Below are positions 17,745 through 25,850 of a stretch of 64,000 nucleotides of DNA, one piece after another. Numbering within the stretch: position 1 is the first letter of the stretch; every line of letters begins with the position of its first letter. The stretch comes from Mycolicibacterium sp. P1-5. Its GTDB lineage: Bacteria > Actinomycetota > Actinomycetes > Mycobacteriales > Mycobacteriaceae. The notes beneath the pieces are model-generated. The model had not been told where the DNA came from. It made no database searches and saw only the letters and a list, made by a program, of their open reading frames with translations. The DNA lies in contig NZ_NPKT01000013.1 of assembly GCF_008329565.1 (NCBI RefSeq), positions 110,180 to 174,179 on the forward strand, given 5' to 3'. Made by a program: the position numbers and the translations under genes.

Positions 17745-17893
17745 TCCGTCGCGGTGGTTGCCGGCACTGTGCTCTCGGATGCGAATGCTGGTGTCGCGCC
17801 AAATCCATTGGAAATGGAGTATTGCACTACTTACTGTCCCCGCCCCGCACCCGGTGATACTTCCTCTGGAGTGCTTCGGGGGAGGGGCTGGCC

Positions 17894-19156
17894 GTGTTCA
17901 GAGTCCGCATTTGTGGTGCACCCAAGAGCGCGTCGGCGGCTCTCGCCGGTCTGATGGTGGCGGCGCTGGGATCGGCTGCCCTCGCCGCCGCGCCACCAAC
18001 TCTGGCGGCGACAGCAATTATCATCGGCACCACCTTCATGCCCGACCCGGGCGCGCCGGAATACATCCACGGGGCGATGGAGCACTTCGTCAAGCCGACG
18101 ACATCGTGTGGGGCGCAGTCGTGTACGGTGCGGCCCGTCGAGACGCCGGAGGAGTTTTGGCCGATCTCTGGTTGGCAGGATATGACCATCGATCACTCGA
18201 TTGCTCGGGGTTTGGGGATCGTCGATGAGGCGGTGCGTCGTCATCTGTCCACAAGTTCCGAACCACTCGTGGTATTCGGAGATTCGCAGAGCTCAACGAT
18301 CCTGACGTTGGAAAAACGCAGTATGACAACACTTTCGGACGACGAGAAGAGCCGACTTGTCTTCGTCTTGGTGGCCAATCCGAATCGGCCCAACGGTGGA
18401 CTGCTGGAACGGATCGCGCCGTTCGCTATTCCCGTCATCAATCTCACCGGCTCCGGTGCGACGCCAACGGACACCGGCATCAAGACGATCGACATAATCC
18501 GTCAGTACGACGCGATCGCCGACTTCCCGCGATATCCGCTCAACCTTTTAGCCGACCTGAATCTCATCGCAGGGGCGGCTATTCACAGCAGCTATATCAC
18601 CGGCCCGATCGACTACACCGATCAGGAACTGGCTCAGATCGCCCAGAGTCCGAGCAATCAACAGACGTACGGCGACACCGTTTACATCACGATTCCGGCC
18701 AAACAGTTGCCGTTGGTGGCGCCACTGCGACAGTTCGGTGACGCTACCGGACTGAGTGCGATCACGACGCCGCTGGCCGACCTCATCGAGCCGACGCTGC
18801 GAGTTCTGGTCGAACTCGGCTACGACCGGTCGATTCCCTACGGCGAGCCGACCGGATTCGGACTATTCCCGAATATCAACCCGTCCGATCTGGCTTCCGA
18901 CCTCTCCTCGGCGGTTGCCAGTGGCGTTCACGCCGCACTGACCGATCTCGGCTTCACGATGCCGCAGCGGGCGCCCGCGGCCAGCGCGCCCGCAACGATC
19001 ACGGCGAAAGCGACGAAAGCCGCGCCCCGTGGGGATTCCGCTACCGCGCGTGTGCGTGGCGCCGAAACTCGGCCGTCAGCATCGGATCGTGCGGCGGCGC
19101 GTTCGGGTCCCGCGCGGCGGCCAGGAGCGGGAACCGCGCGTTCGGCAAGGAACTAG
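17894..19156 (+). CDS. Secreted PE-PPE-domain serine hydrolase
   Basis: A 420-residue protein with an N-terminal signal peptide (about residues 1-39) followed by a PE-PPE domain, an alpha/beta serine-hydrolase fold. The nucleophile elbow reads GDSQS (129-133, S131). There is no PE or PPE domain, so it should leave by the general secretion route rather than type VII. The last 60 residues are Ala/Pro/Arg-rich and disordered. GGAGGGG precedes the GTG start. Substrate is probably an ester lipid, by family. It converges on the ABC exporter and shares a CTAG as both stop codons (19153-19156). Confidence 0.85.
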   Translation: MFRVRICGAPKSASAALAGLMVAALGSAALAAAPPTLAATAIIIGTTFMPDPGAPEYIHGAMEHFVKPTTSCGAQSCTVRPVETPEEFWPISGWQDMTIDHSIARGLGIVDEAVRRHLSTSSEPLVVFGDSQSSTILTLEKRSMTTLSDDEKSRLVFVLVANPNRPNGGLLERIAPFAIPVINLTGSGATPTDTGIKTIDIIRQYDAIADFPRYPLNLLADLNLIAGAAIHSSYITGPIDYTDQELAQIAQSPSNQQTYGDTVYITIPAKQLPLVAPLRQFGDATGLSAITTPLADLIEPTLRVLVELGYDRSIPYGEPTGFGLFPNINPSDLASDLSSAVASGVHAALTDLGFTMPQRAPAASAPATITAKATKAAPRGDSATARVRGAETRPSASDRAAARSGPARRPGAGTARSARN

Positions 19157-21063
19157 ACCTGCGTCATCGCGTAGTAGGCGCCACGGCGTGCCAGCAGTTC
19201 GGCGTGGCTTCCGGTTTCGACGATCCGCCCGGCCTCCATGACCAGAATGCTGTCGGCGTCGCGGATCGTCGAGAGTCGGTGCGCGATGATGAAACTGGTT
19301 CGTTCCCGGCGCAATCGGGTCATCGCATGCTGGATCAGCAGCTCGGTCCTGGTATCCACCGAACTGGTGGCCTCGTCGAGGATCAGCAGCTGCGGCCCGG
19401 CCAGGAACGCGCGGGCGATGGTGATCAATTGCTTCTCGCCGGCACTGATGTTCCCGCCGTCATCGCTGACCAGGGTTTGGTATCCGTTGGGCAGCGTGTG
19501 GACGAACCGGTCGACGTAAGCGGCCCGCGCCGCCTCGATCACCTCGGCCTCGGTGGCGCCCGGCTTGCCATAGGCGATGTTGTCGGCAATCGTGCCGCCG
19601 AACAGCCAGGTGTCCTGAAGCACCATGCCGATGCGCGAGCGCAGCGATTCGCGGCTCAGCTCTCGGATATCGGTGCCGTCGAGCAGGATTCGCCCGGCGT
19701 CGACGTCATAGAACCGCATCAGCAGATTGACCAGCGTCGTCTTGCCCGCTCCGGTCGGCCCGACGATCGCCACGGTGCTGCCCGGTTCGGCGATCAGCGA
19801 CAGATCCTCGATCACGGGAGTGCCGGGCTGGTAACTGAACGCCACGTTCTGGAACTCGACGCGCCCGGCGCCGTTGCCCGGCAGCGGGATTGGCGCATCC
19901 GGTGACTCCTCGGGCTCGTCGAGAAAGTCGAACACCCGCTCGGCACTGGCCACGCCGGACTGCAGCGTGTTGTACATGCCGGCCACCTGGGTGAGTGGCT
20001 GGTTGAACTGGCGGACGTACTGGATGAAGGCCTGGATGCTGCCCAGCGTGATCTGGCCGGTGGCGACCTGGTAACCACCGACGACGGCAACCGCGACATA
20101 GCTGAGGTTGCCGATGAACGTCGTGGCCGGCGAGACCAGACCGGAGAAGAACTGGGCACCGAAGCTCGCGTGATAAACGTCGGAGTTGAACTCGCGAAAC
20201 TTCTCCTGCGCGGAGGCGCGGTGGCCGAAGGTTTTGACCACCGTGAAGCCGCTGTACGTCTCCTCGATGTGAGCGTTCAGTCTTCCGGTGTTGGTCCATT
20301 GCGCAATGAACATCCGCTGCGAGCGGCGTGCGATCACCCGGGTAACCCACAGTGACAACGGAACCGTTACGACGGTGATGAGCGCCAGCAGGGGAGAGAT
20401 GCTCAGCATCATTGCGAGCACCGCAATCACCGTCAGTACCGAGGTCAGCAGCTGGCTTATCGTCATCGACACCGAGGTCTGGATGTTGTCGACGTCGTTG
20501 GTGACCCGGCTCAGCAGTTCGCCGCGCTGCCTGGAATCGAAGTAGGACAACGGCAGCCGATGTATTTTGTCCTCGACGTCCGCGCGCAGCGCGGTGATCG
20601 TGCGCTGCACGATCACGTTGAGTAGGCGGGCTTGCGCCCAGATCAACAGTGCGGCAACGATGTACAGGACCAACGCGAGCAGCAGGGTGTGGCCCACCGC
20701 GGTGAAGTCCACGCCGCGGCCCGGCACCACGTTGGTCCCGGACAGTAGGTCGGCGAACGTGGTGTCACCGCGCGCGCGGGCCGCGGCCACGGCCTGCTCC
20801 TTGGTGATACCGGCCGGCAGTCGGCGGCCGATGACACCGTTGAACAGCAGGTCGGTGGCGTGCCCGAGGATGCGCGGACCGATGACCCCGAGTGCGATCC
20901 CGCCGATGGACAACAGAACCACCGCTGCGGTCGGCCACCGTTGCGGAGTGAGCCGCCGCAGTAGCCGCAGTGCAGAGCCTTTGAAGTTGCGAGAGCGGGC
21001 CTGCCGCGGATCTTGGGTCATGGCACGCATTCCGCCGCCGCGGAACGCCGCAGGCCCGGTCAT
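19153..21063 (-). CDS. ABC exporter half-transporter, second subunit (Rv1272c-like)
   Basis: A 636-residue fused permease-ATPase. Six transmembrane helices span roughly residues 45-340, followed by the ATPase: Walker A GPTGAGKTT (435-443), signature NISAGEKQ (538-545, a deviation from LSGGQ seen in this branch) and Walker B LLILDE (559-564). It overlaps the upstream ABC gene by four bases, so the two should form a heterodimeric lipid or drug exporter. Order and orientation match Rv1273c-Rv1272c. The first 20 residues are a polar extension; an internal ATG at residue 12 or 15 could be the start. Confidence 0.92.
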   Translation of the reverse strand: MTGPAAFRGGGMRAMTQDPRQARSRNFKGSALRLLRRLTPQRWPTAAVVLLSIGGIALGVIGPRILGHATDLLFNGVIGRRLPAGITKEQAVAAARARGDTTFADLLSGTNVVPGRGVDFTAVGHTLLLALVLYIVAALLIWAQARLLNVIVQRTITALRADVEDKIHRLPLSYFDSRQRGELLSRVTNDVDNIQTSVSMTISQLLTSVLTVIAVLAMMLSISPLLALITVVTVPLSLWVTRVIARRSQRMFIAQWTNTGRLNAHIEETYSGFTVVKTFGHRASAQEKFREFNSDVYHASFGAQFFSGLVSPATTFIGNLSYVAVAVVGGYQVATGQITLGSIQAFIQYVRQFNQPLTQVAGMYNTLQSGVASAERVFDFLDEPEESPDAPIPLPGNGAGRVEFQNVAFSYQPGTPVIEDLSLIAEPGSTVAIVGPTGAGKTTLVNLLMRFYDVDAGRILLDGTDIRELSRESLRSRIGMVLQDTWLFGGTIADNIAYGKPGATEAEVIEAARAAYVDRFVHTLPNGYQTLVSDDGGNISAGEKQLITIARAFLAGPQLLILDEATSSVDTRTELLIQHAMTRLRRERTSFIIAHRLSTIRDADSILVMEAGRIVETGSHAELLARRGAYYAMTQV

Positions 21064-22832
21064 CGCCCGCCCCCGACACGCACGCCCATCGACTGGGAGT
21101 CGGCGAACTGCCGATAGGTCTCGCAGTCGGCCAGCAGCGTGTCGTGGGTGCCGGTGCCGACCACGCGTCCGCCGTCCAAAACCACGATGTTGTCGGCGTG
21201 TATGACGGTCGAAATACGCTGCGAGACAATGATGACGGTCGCATCGGCCGACTCCTCCCGAAGTGCGGCGCGAACACGGGCGTCGGTGTGCACATCGAGG
21301 GCGGAGAACGCATCATCGAACAGATAGATCACCGGGCGCCGGATCACCGCGCGCGCGATCGCCAGCCGCTGGCGCTGCCCGCCGGAGAAGTTGATGCCCC
21401 CCTGGGCAACCCGCATGCTCAAACCGTCCGGATGAGCCCGGACGAAGTCCTCGGCGGCAGCGATCCGCAGCGCCCACCACATCTCGTCTTCGCTGACTAC
21501 CTGTCCCGGGGCCGCGCCGAGCGCCAGGTTGTCGGCGACCGTGCCCGAGAACAAATAGCCCCGCTGCGGAACCAGACCCAGCGCGGCCCACAGGTCCTCC
21601 GGGTTGTAGTCGCGCACATCGATGCCGTCGACACGGATTGCTCCGTCGGTTACGTCGTAGAGCCGGCAGATCAGCGATATCAGCGTCGACTTCCCGGATC
21701 CTGTGCTGCCGACGATCGCCGTTGTCGTCCCGGGCCGTGCAGTCAGCGAAACACTCTCCAGGACAGGGCGTTCCGCACCCGGGTAGCAGAACGTCGCGTT
21801 GTCGAGCTCGACCGCACCGCGGATGCCGCCGTCGGGCAGCCGCGGCGAGGCCGGGCTGCAGATCGCCGGTTCGGTGTCGAGCACCGCGGTGATCCGCTCC
21901 GCGCAGACCGAGGCCCGGGGCAGCATCACCAGGATCAGCGTGGCCATCAACACGGCCATCAGGATCTGCATGAAGTACGACAGGAACGCGATCAGAGAGC
22001 CGACCTGCATATGCCCGGAGTCGATGCGCATCCCGCCGAACCAGATCAGGGCGACGCTGGAGATGTTGATGGTCAACGTCGTCACCGGCAGCATCAGGGC
22101 CTGCCAGCGGCCGGCGGCCAGGGCGGTGTCGGATACCGCGGCGTTGGCGACCGCGAACCGATCCCGCTCGAATGGTTCCCGGGCGAAGGCGCGGATCACC
22201 CGGATACCGGAGAGTTGTTCGCGCATCACCCGGTTGATCCCGTCGATCAGCCGTTGCATGCTCCGGAAGATCGGCAGCATCCGCGAGACGATCCAGAAGT
22301 TCGACAAGGCGAGCACCGGAACGCTGACCAGCAGTAGCCACGACAGCCCGGCGTCCTGGTGGATCGCCATGATGATGCCGCCGATGCACATGATGGGTGC
22401 GGTCACCAGGATCGTGGTGGTCATCTGGATGAGCACCTGGATCTGCTGCACGTCGTTGGTCGTCCGGGTCAGCAGCGACGGTGCCCCGAACCGCGCTGTC
22501 TCTCGCTCGGAGAACGTGGTGACGTGGTGGAACATCGCCGACCGCAGGTCGCGGCCGAATCCCATGCCGGTGCGGGAGCCGAAGTAGACCGCGCAGACCG
22601 CGCACACCACCTGCAGTCCGGTGACGGCCAGCATGACCAGGCCGAGTTCGGCGATCAGCCCGGTGTTGCCTTTGGCCACGCCCTCATCGATGATCGCGGC
22701 GTTGACGGTGGGCAGATACAGGGAGGCCAGCGTGCTGACGGTTTGCAGCGCCATCACCGCTGCGACCAGCCTCCGGTACGGCCGGACATACTGTCGCAGC
22801 AGTCCCAGGAGCATTTCGCTACTGTTGCACAC
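21060..22832 (-). CDS. ABC exporter half-transporter, first subunit (Rv1273c-like)
   Basis: A 590-residue type IV ABC half-transporter: about six membrane helices, then an ATPase with Walker A GSTGSGKST and the canonical signature INFSGGQRQRLAIARA, Walker B IYLFDDAFSALD. The aspartate in place of the catalytic glutamate (FDD rather than xDE) suggests this is the degenerate ATP site of a heterodimer whose partner (19153-21063) has LDE. Start may be GTG 22832 or ATG 22814 (MLLGLLRQ), which fits the family N-terminus better. Partner genes overlap by ATGA. Confidence 0.92.
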   Translation of the reverse strand: MCNSSEMLLGLLRQYVRPYRRLVAAVMALQTVSTLASLYLPTVNAAIIDEGVAKGNTGLIAELGLVMLAVTGLQVVCAVCAVYFGSRTGMGFGRDLRSAMFHHVTTFSERETARFGAPSLLTRTTNDVQQIQVLIQMTTTILVTAPIMCIGGIIMAIHQDAGLSWLLLVSVPVLALSNFWIVSRMLPIFRSMQRLIDGINRVMREQLSGIRVIRAFAREPFERDRFAVANAAVSDTALAAGRWQALMLPVTTLTINISSVALIWFGGMRIDSGHMQVGSLIAFLSYFMQILMAVLMATLILVMLPRASVCAERITAVLDTEPAICSPASPRLPDGGIRGAVELDNATFCYPGAERPVLESVSLTARPGTTTAIVGSTGSGKSTLISLICRLYDVTDGAIRVDGIDVRDYNPEDLWAALGLVPQRGYLFSGTVADNLALGAAPGQVVSEDEMWWALRIAAAEDFVRAHPDGLSMRVAQGGINFSGGQRQRLAIARAVIRRPVIYLFDDAFSALDVHTDARVRAALREESADATVIIVSQRISTVIHADNIVVLDGGRVVGTGTHDTLLADCETYRQFADSQSMGVRVGGGR

Positions 22833-22979
22833 CCCTACAACCGGACTGGCGCGATGTTGTCGTGCCCTGCCGAGGCCTGACGCCGACGTTCGCCGTATAG
22901 CGGCTGGTCAAACGACATGTCGGTGGTTGAGTAAAGGGGCTGCCGCTACAGTGCATGCTGTGACACGCAGCAGGTGCGC

Positions 22980-23537
22980 ATGACAGCGACGCGCAAACTC
23001 GCGTTGGCTGCCGGGGTGGTAGCCATCGCGGCCTCTATCGGCGCATGCTCGGACAAGGGCAGCGGACCCGGTCAGCCACAAGGCTCACAGGCGCCCGCGC
23101 CATCGTCGGCCAACGCCAAGCACGGACCGATGTTCCCCGAGTGCGGCGGAATCAGCGATCAGACGATGGCCGAGCAGACTCGGGTGACCGGCCTGGTGAA
23201 CACCGCCAAGAACTCCATCGGCTGCCAGTGGCTGGCCGGTGGCGGCATCCTCGGACCGCACTTCTCCTTCACCTGGTACCGGGGCAGCCCGATCGGGCGT
23301 GAACGCAAGACCGAGGAGCTGTCGCGCACCAGCGTTGAGGACATCAACATCGAGGGCCACAGTGGGTTCATTGCCGTGGGCACCGATCCGACTCTGGGGG
23401 ACAACCTGTGCGAGGTCGGCATCCAATTCAACGACGACTTCATCGAGTGGTCGGTCAGCTTTGCGCAGAAACCCTTCCCGCCGGCCTGCGACGTGGCCAA
23501 GGAACTGACCCGGCAATCGATCGTGAATTCCAAATGA
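22980..23537 (+). CDS. lprB: Lipoprotein LprB
   Basis: A 185-residue lipoprotein. The signal peptide ends in lipobox SIGAC with lipidated C23. The mature part contains a DUF3558-type domain with two cysteines (PECGG, IGCQW). Function unknown; the family is restricted to actinobacteria. It is divergent from the ABC exporter, overlaps lprC by ATGA, and gene order matches Rv1274. GTG at 22974 is an alternative start. TACAGT at 22947-22952 is a plausible -10. Confidence 0.88.
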   Translation: MTATRKLALAAGVVAIAASIGACSDKGSGPGQPQGSQAPAPSSANAKHGPMFPECGGISDQTMAEQTRVTGLVNTAKNSIGCQWLAGGGILGPHFSFTWYRGSPIGRERKTEELSRTSVEDINIEGHSGFIAVGTDPTLGDNLCEVGIQFNDDFIEWSVSFAQKPFPPACDVAKELTRQSIVNSK

Positions 23538-24082
23538 GCCCGCGTCGGGTCGTGACCGCGGTGGCATCGGTGCTCGGCGCGCTCGTCATGGTCAGCGGCT
23601 GCGCCCAGACGGTGGACGGAACCGCGGCGAAGTCCGGCTCGGGTAGCGTGCCGCGCAACGACAACTCCGCGCAGCAGTACCCGAACCTGCTCAAGGAGTG
23701 TGACGTCCTCACCACCGACATCCTGGCGAAGACGGTGGGTGCCGACCCGCTCGACATCCAGAGCACGTTCGTCGGCGCCGTCTGCCGGTGGCAGGCCGCC
23801 AACCCCGCCGGCCTGGTGGACATCACCCGGTTCTGGTACGAGCAGGGCAGCCTCGACAACGAGCGGGCGGTCGGTCAGTTCCTCAAGTACCAGATCGAGA
23901 ACCGGGCGATCGCAGGCGTGCCGTCGATCGTCATGCGGACCAGCGATCCCAACGGCGGCTGTGGAGTGGCCAGCGATGCCGGGGGTGTCGTCGGGTGGTG
24001 GGTGAACCCGCAGGCCCCGGGGATCGACGCTTGTGGTCAGGCCATCAAGTTGATGGAGCTGACGCTGGCCACGAATTCCTAG
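23534..24082 (+). CDS. lprC: Lipoprotein LprC
   Basis: A 182-residue paralogue of the preceding lipoprotein: signal peptide with lipobox VSGC (C23), then a DUF3558-type domain (LLKECDVLT, GAVCRW). The ATG overlaps the lprB stop (ATGA), so the pair is co-translated, as in Rv1274-Rv1275. It shares its stop with the convergent sixA gene in one CTAG (24079-24082). Function unknown; surface exposure is inferred from lipidation. Confidence 0.88.
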   Translation: MSPRRVVTAVASVLGALVMVSGCAQTVDGTAAKSGSGSVPRNDNSAQQYPNLLKECDVLTTDILAKTVGADPLDIQSTFVGAVCRWQAANPAGLVDITRFWYEQGSLDNERAVGQFLKYQIENRAIAGVPSIVMRTSDPNGGCGVASDAGGVVGWWVNPQAPGIDACGQAIKLMELTLATNS

Positions 24083-24585
24083 CGCGGCACATGGAATGAG
24101 GCCAGCTCGGCCCCGCCGAGTTGGAGGGCTGCCCAACTGCCCGGTACCCGCAGCACGGCGATGGCCGAGGTCGGGTATTTGAGCGAGATCTGTTTGGCCG
24201 CCTCGGGCTCGGAGCGCTCCGGGTCGGCCAGCCCGAGCGACACCTGACTCATCGTCGGTTCGTGGCCCACGACCATCAGGGTCGCAACGTCCTCGAGCAC
24301 CTGGTTGATTTCGTCGATCATCGTCCCGGGGGTGGCGCCGTAGAGCCGCTCGGAGTACGTCACCGGGGCTCTGATCCCGGTGCGCTCGAGGGTTTGCCGG
24401 GTGCGGGTCGCCGACGAGCAGAGCACCAGATCGATCGCCGGGAGGTTGGCCCGCAGCCAGTCACCTGCCAGCGCGCCCTCGCGGATACCGCGCGATGCCA
24501 GCGGCCGGTCATGGTCGGGCACCCCGTTCGGGTAGTCCGACTTGGCGTGGCGCATCAGCACCAGGGTGCGTTCTCCTGCGTTCAC
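24079..24585 (-). CDS. SixA-type phosphohistidine phosphatase
   Basis: A 168-residue histidine-phosphatase-superfamily protein with the catalytic RHAKS motif (H13) in LVLMRHAKSDYP, the second histidine in VVGHEPTMSQ, and SSATRTRQT. Length fits SixA, which removes phosphate from histidine in signalling proteins; Rv1276c holds this position. The GTG at 24585 follows TAGCCT (24597-24592) by exactly six bases, indicating a leaderless mRNA. Confidence 0.9.
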   Translation of the reverse strand: MNAGERTLVLMRHAKSDYPNGVPDHDRPLASRGIREGALAGDWLRANLPAIDLVLCSSATRTRQTLERTGIRAPVTYSERLYGATPGTMIDEINQVLEDVATLMVVGHEPTMSQVSLGLADPERSEPEAAKQISLKYPTSAIAVLRVPGSWAALQLGGAELASFHVPR

Positions 24586-24591
24586 CGGCTC

Positions 24592-24597
24592 AGGCTA
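24592..24597 (-). promoter_or_regulatory. -10 element of the sixA-like gene
   Basis: TAGCCT on the minus strand with a 6-nt spacer to the GTG at 24585. No ribosome site precedes that GTG, which supports leaderless translation. Confidence 0.45.
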
Positions 24598-24698
24598 ATC
24601 GGTTCGAGTACATGCCGGACGAGGTCCACCGACTTGTCGGCGCTGCGCCATACACTCGCCGCAACACCCCGAGCCGACGCCGAAGGAGGGACCCGCGA

Positions 24699-25850
24699 AT
24701 GCGATTTCTGCACACCGCAGACTGGCAGCTCGGCATGACGCGACACTTCCTGGAAGGTGAGGCCCAGCCGCGGTACTCGGCGGCCCGTCGCGAGGCCGTG
24801 GCCGGCCTGGGGGCCCTGGCCCAGCAGACTCAGGCCGAGTTCGTCGTCGTGGCCGGCGACGTGTTCGAGCACAACCAGCTGGCGCCCAAGGTCATCAGCC
24901 AGTCGCTGGAAGCCATGCGCGCCATCGGTATTCCGGTGTACTTGTTGCCCGGCAACCACGATCCCCTCGACGCGTCGTCGGTGTACACCAGCGCCTTGTT
25001 TCGGGCGGAATGCCCGGAGAACGTGACCGTGTTGGACCGCGACGGCGTGTGGGATATGCGGCCAAGGGTGCAACTGGTGGTCGCGCCGTGGCGCACCAAG
25101 GCGCCGACCACCGACCTGGTGGCGGCGGTCGTGGCGGATCTGCCCGCCGATGGCACCACGCGCATCCTGGTCGCCCACGGCGGGGTCGACGTGCTCGATC
25201 CGGATCCGGGCAAGGCATCGCTGATCCGGATGGCGGGTCTGTCCGAGGCTGTCGAGCGCGGCGCGGTTCACTATGTCGCTTTGGGCGACAAGCACTCTCG
25301 CACGTGTGTCGGGGACAGCGGCCGGGTCTGGTATTCGGGCTCCCCCGAGGTCACGAATTTCGATGACGTCGAGGCCGACCCCGGTCATGTCCTGGTCGTC
25401 GACATCGATGAGGCCGACCCGGTGCACCCGGTCACCGTTGAGTCCCACCATGTCGGGCGGTGGCGGTTCGTCACGCTGCACCGCCAGGTCGATGACACCC
25501 GCGATATAGCCGATCTCGACCTCAATCTCGACCTGCTGGCCGACAAGGAGCGCACGGTCGTGCGGCTGGGGTTGACCGGCTCATTGACCGTCACCGACCG
25601 TGCCGGACTGGATGCCTGCCTGGACAAGTACGCTCGCCTGTTCGCCTGGTTGGGCACATGGGAGCGGCACACCAGGATCGCGGTGATGCCGGCCGACGGT
25701 GAGTTCGACGATCTCGGGATCGGCGGGTTCGCCGCGGCGGCCGTCGACGAACTGGTCGGCACCGCGCGCTCCGGTGACGACGAAGCAGCGCAGGACGCAC
25801 AGGGCGCACTCGGGCTGTTGCTGCGTCTGGCCGGAGTAAGTGCGGCGTGA
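24699..25850 (+). CDS. DNA repair exonuclease, SbcD/YhaO-like metallophosphoesterase
   Basis: A 383-residue calcineurin-like phosphoesterase of the SbcD/Mre11 group: FLHTADWQLG (residues 3-12), VVAGDVFEHNQ, LLPGNHDPLD and a later HGG. Motif I reads D-W-Q where SbcD has D-x-H. A strong GAAGGAGGG site eight bases before the ATG fixes the start. The next gene overlaps by GTGA and encodes the ATPase partner, matching Rv1277-Rv1278. Together they probably form a nuclease complex acting on DNA ends or hairpins. Confidence 0.9.
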   Translation: MRFLHTADWQLGMTRHFLEGEAQPRYSAARREAVAGLGALAQQTQAEFVVVAGDVFEHNQLAPKVISQSLEAMRAIGIPVYLLPGNHDPLDASSVYTSALFRAECPENVTVLDRDGVWDMRPRVQLVVAPWRTKAPTTDLVAAVVADLPADGTTRILVAHGGVDVLDPDPGKASLIRMAGLSEAVERGAVHYVALGDKHSRTCVGDSGRVWYSGSPEVTNFDDVEADPGHVLVVDIDEADPVHPVTVESHHVGRWRFVTLHRQVDDTRDIADLDLNLDLLADKERTVVRLGLTGSLTVTDRAGLDACLDKYARLFAWLGTWERHTRIAVMPADGEFDDLGIGGFAAAAVDELVGTARSGDDEAAQDAQGALGLLLRLAGVSAA

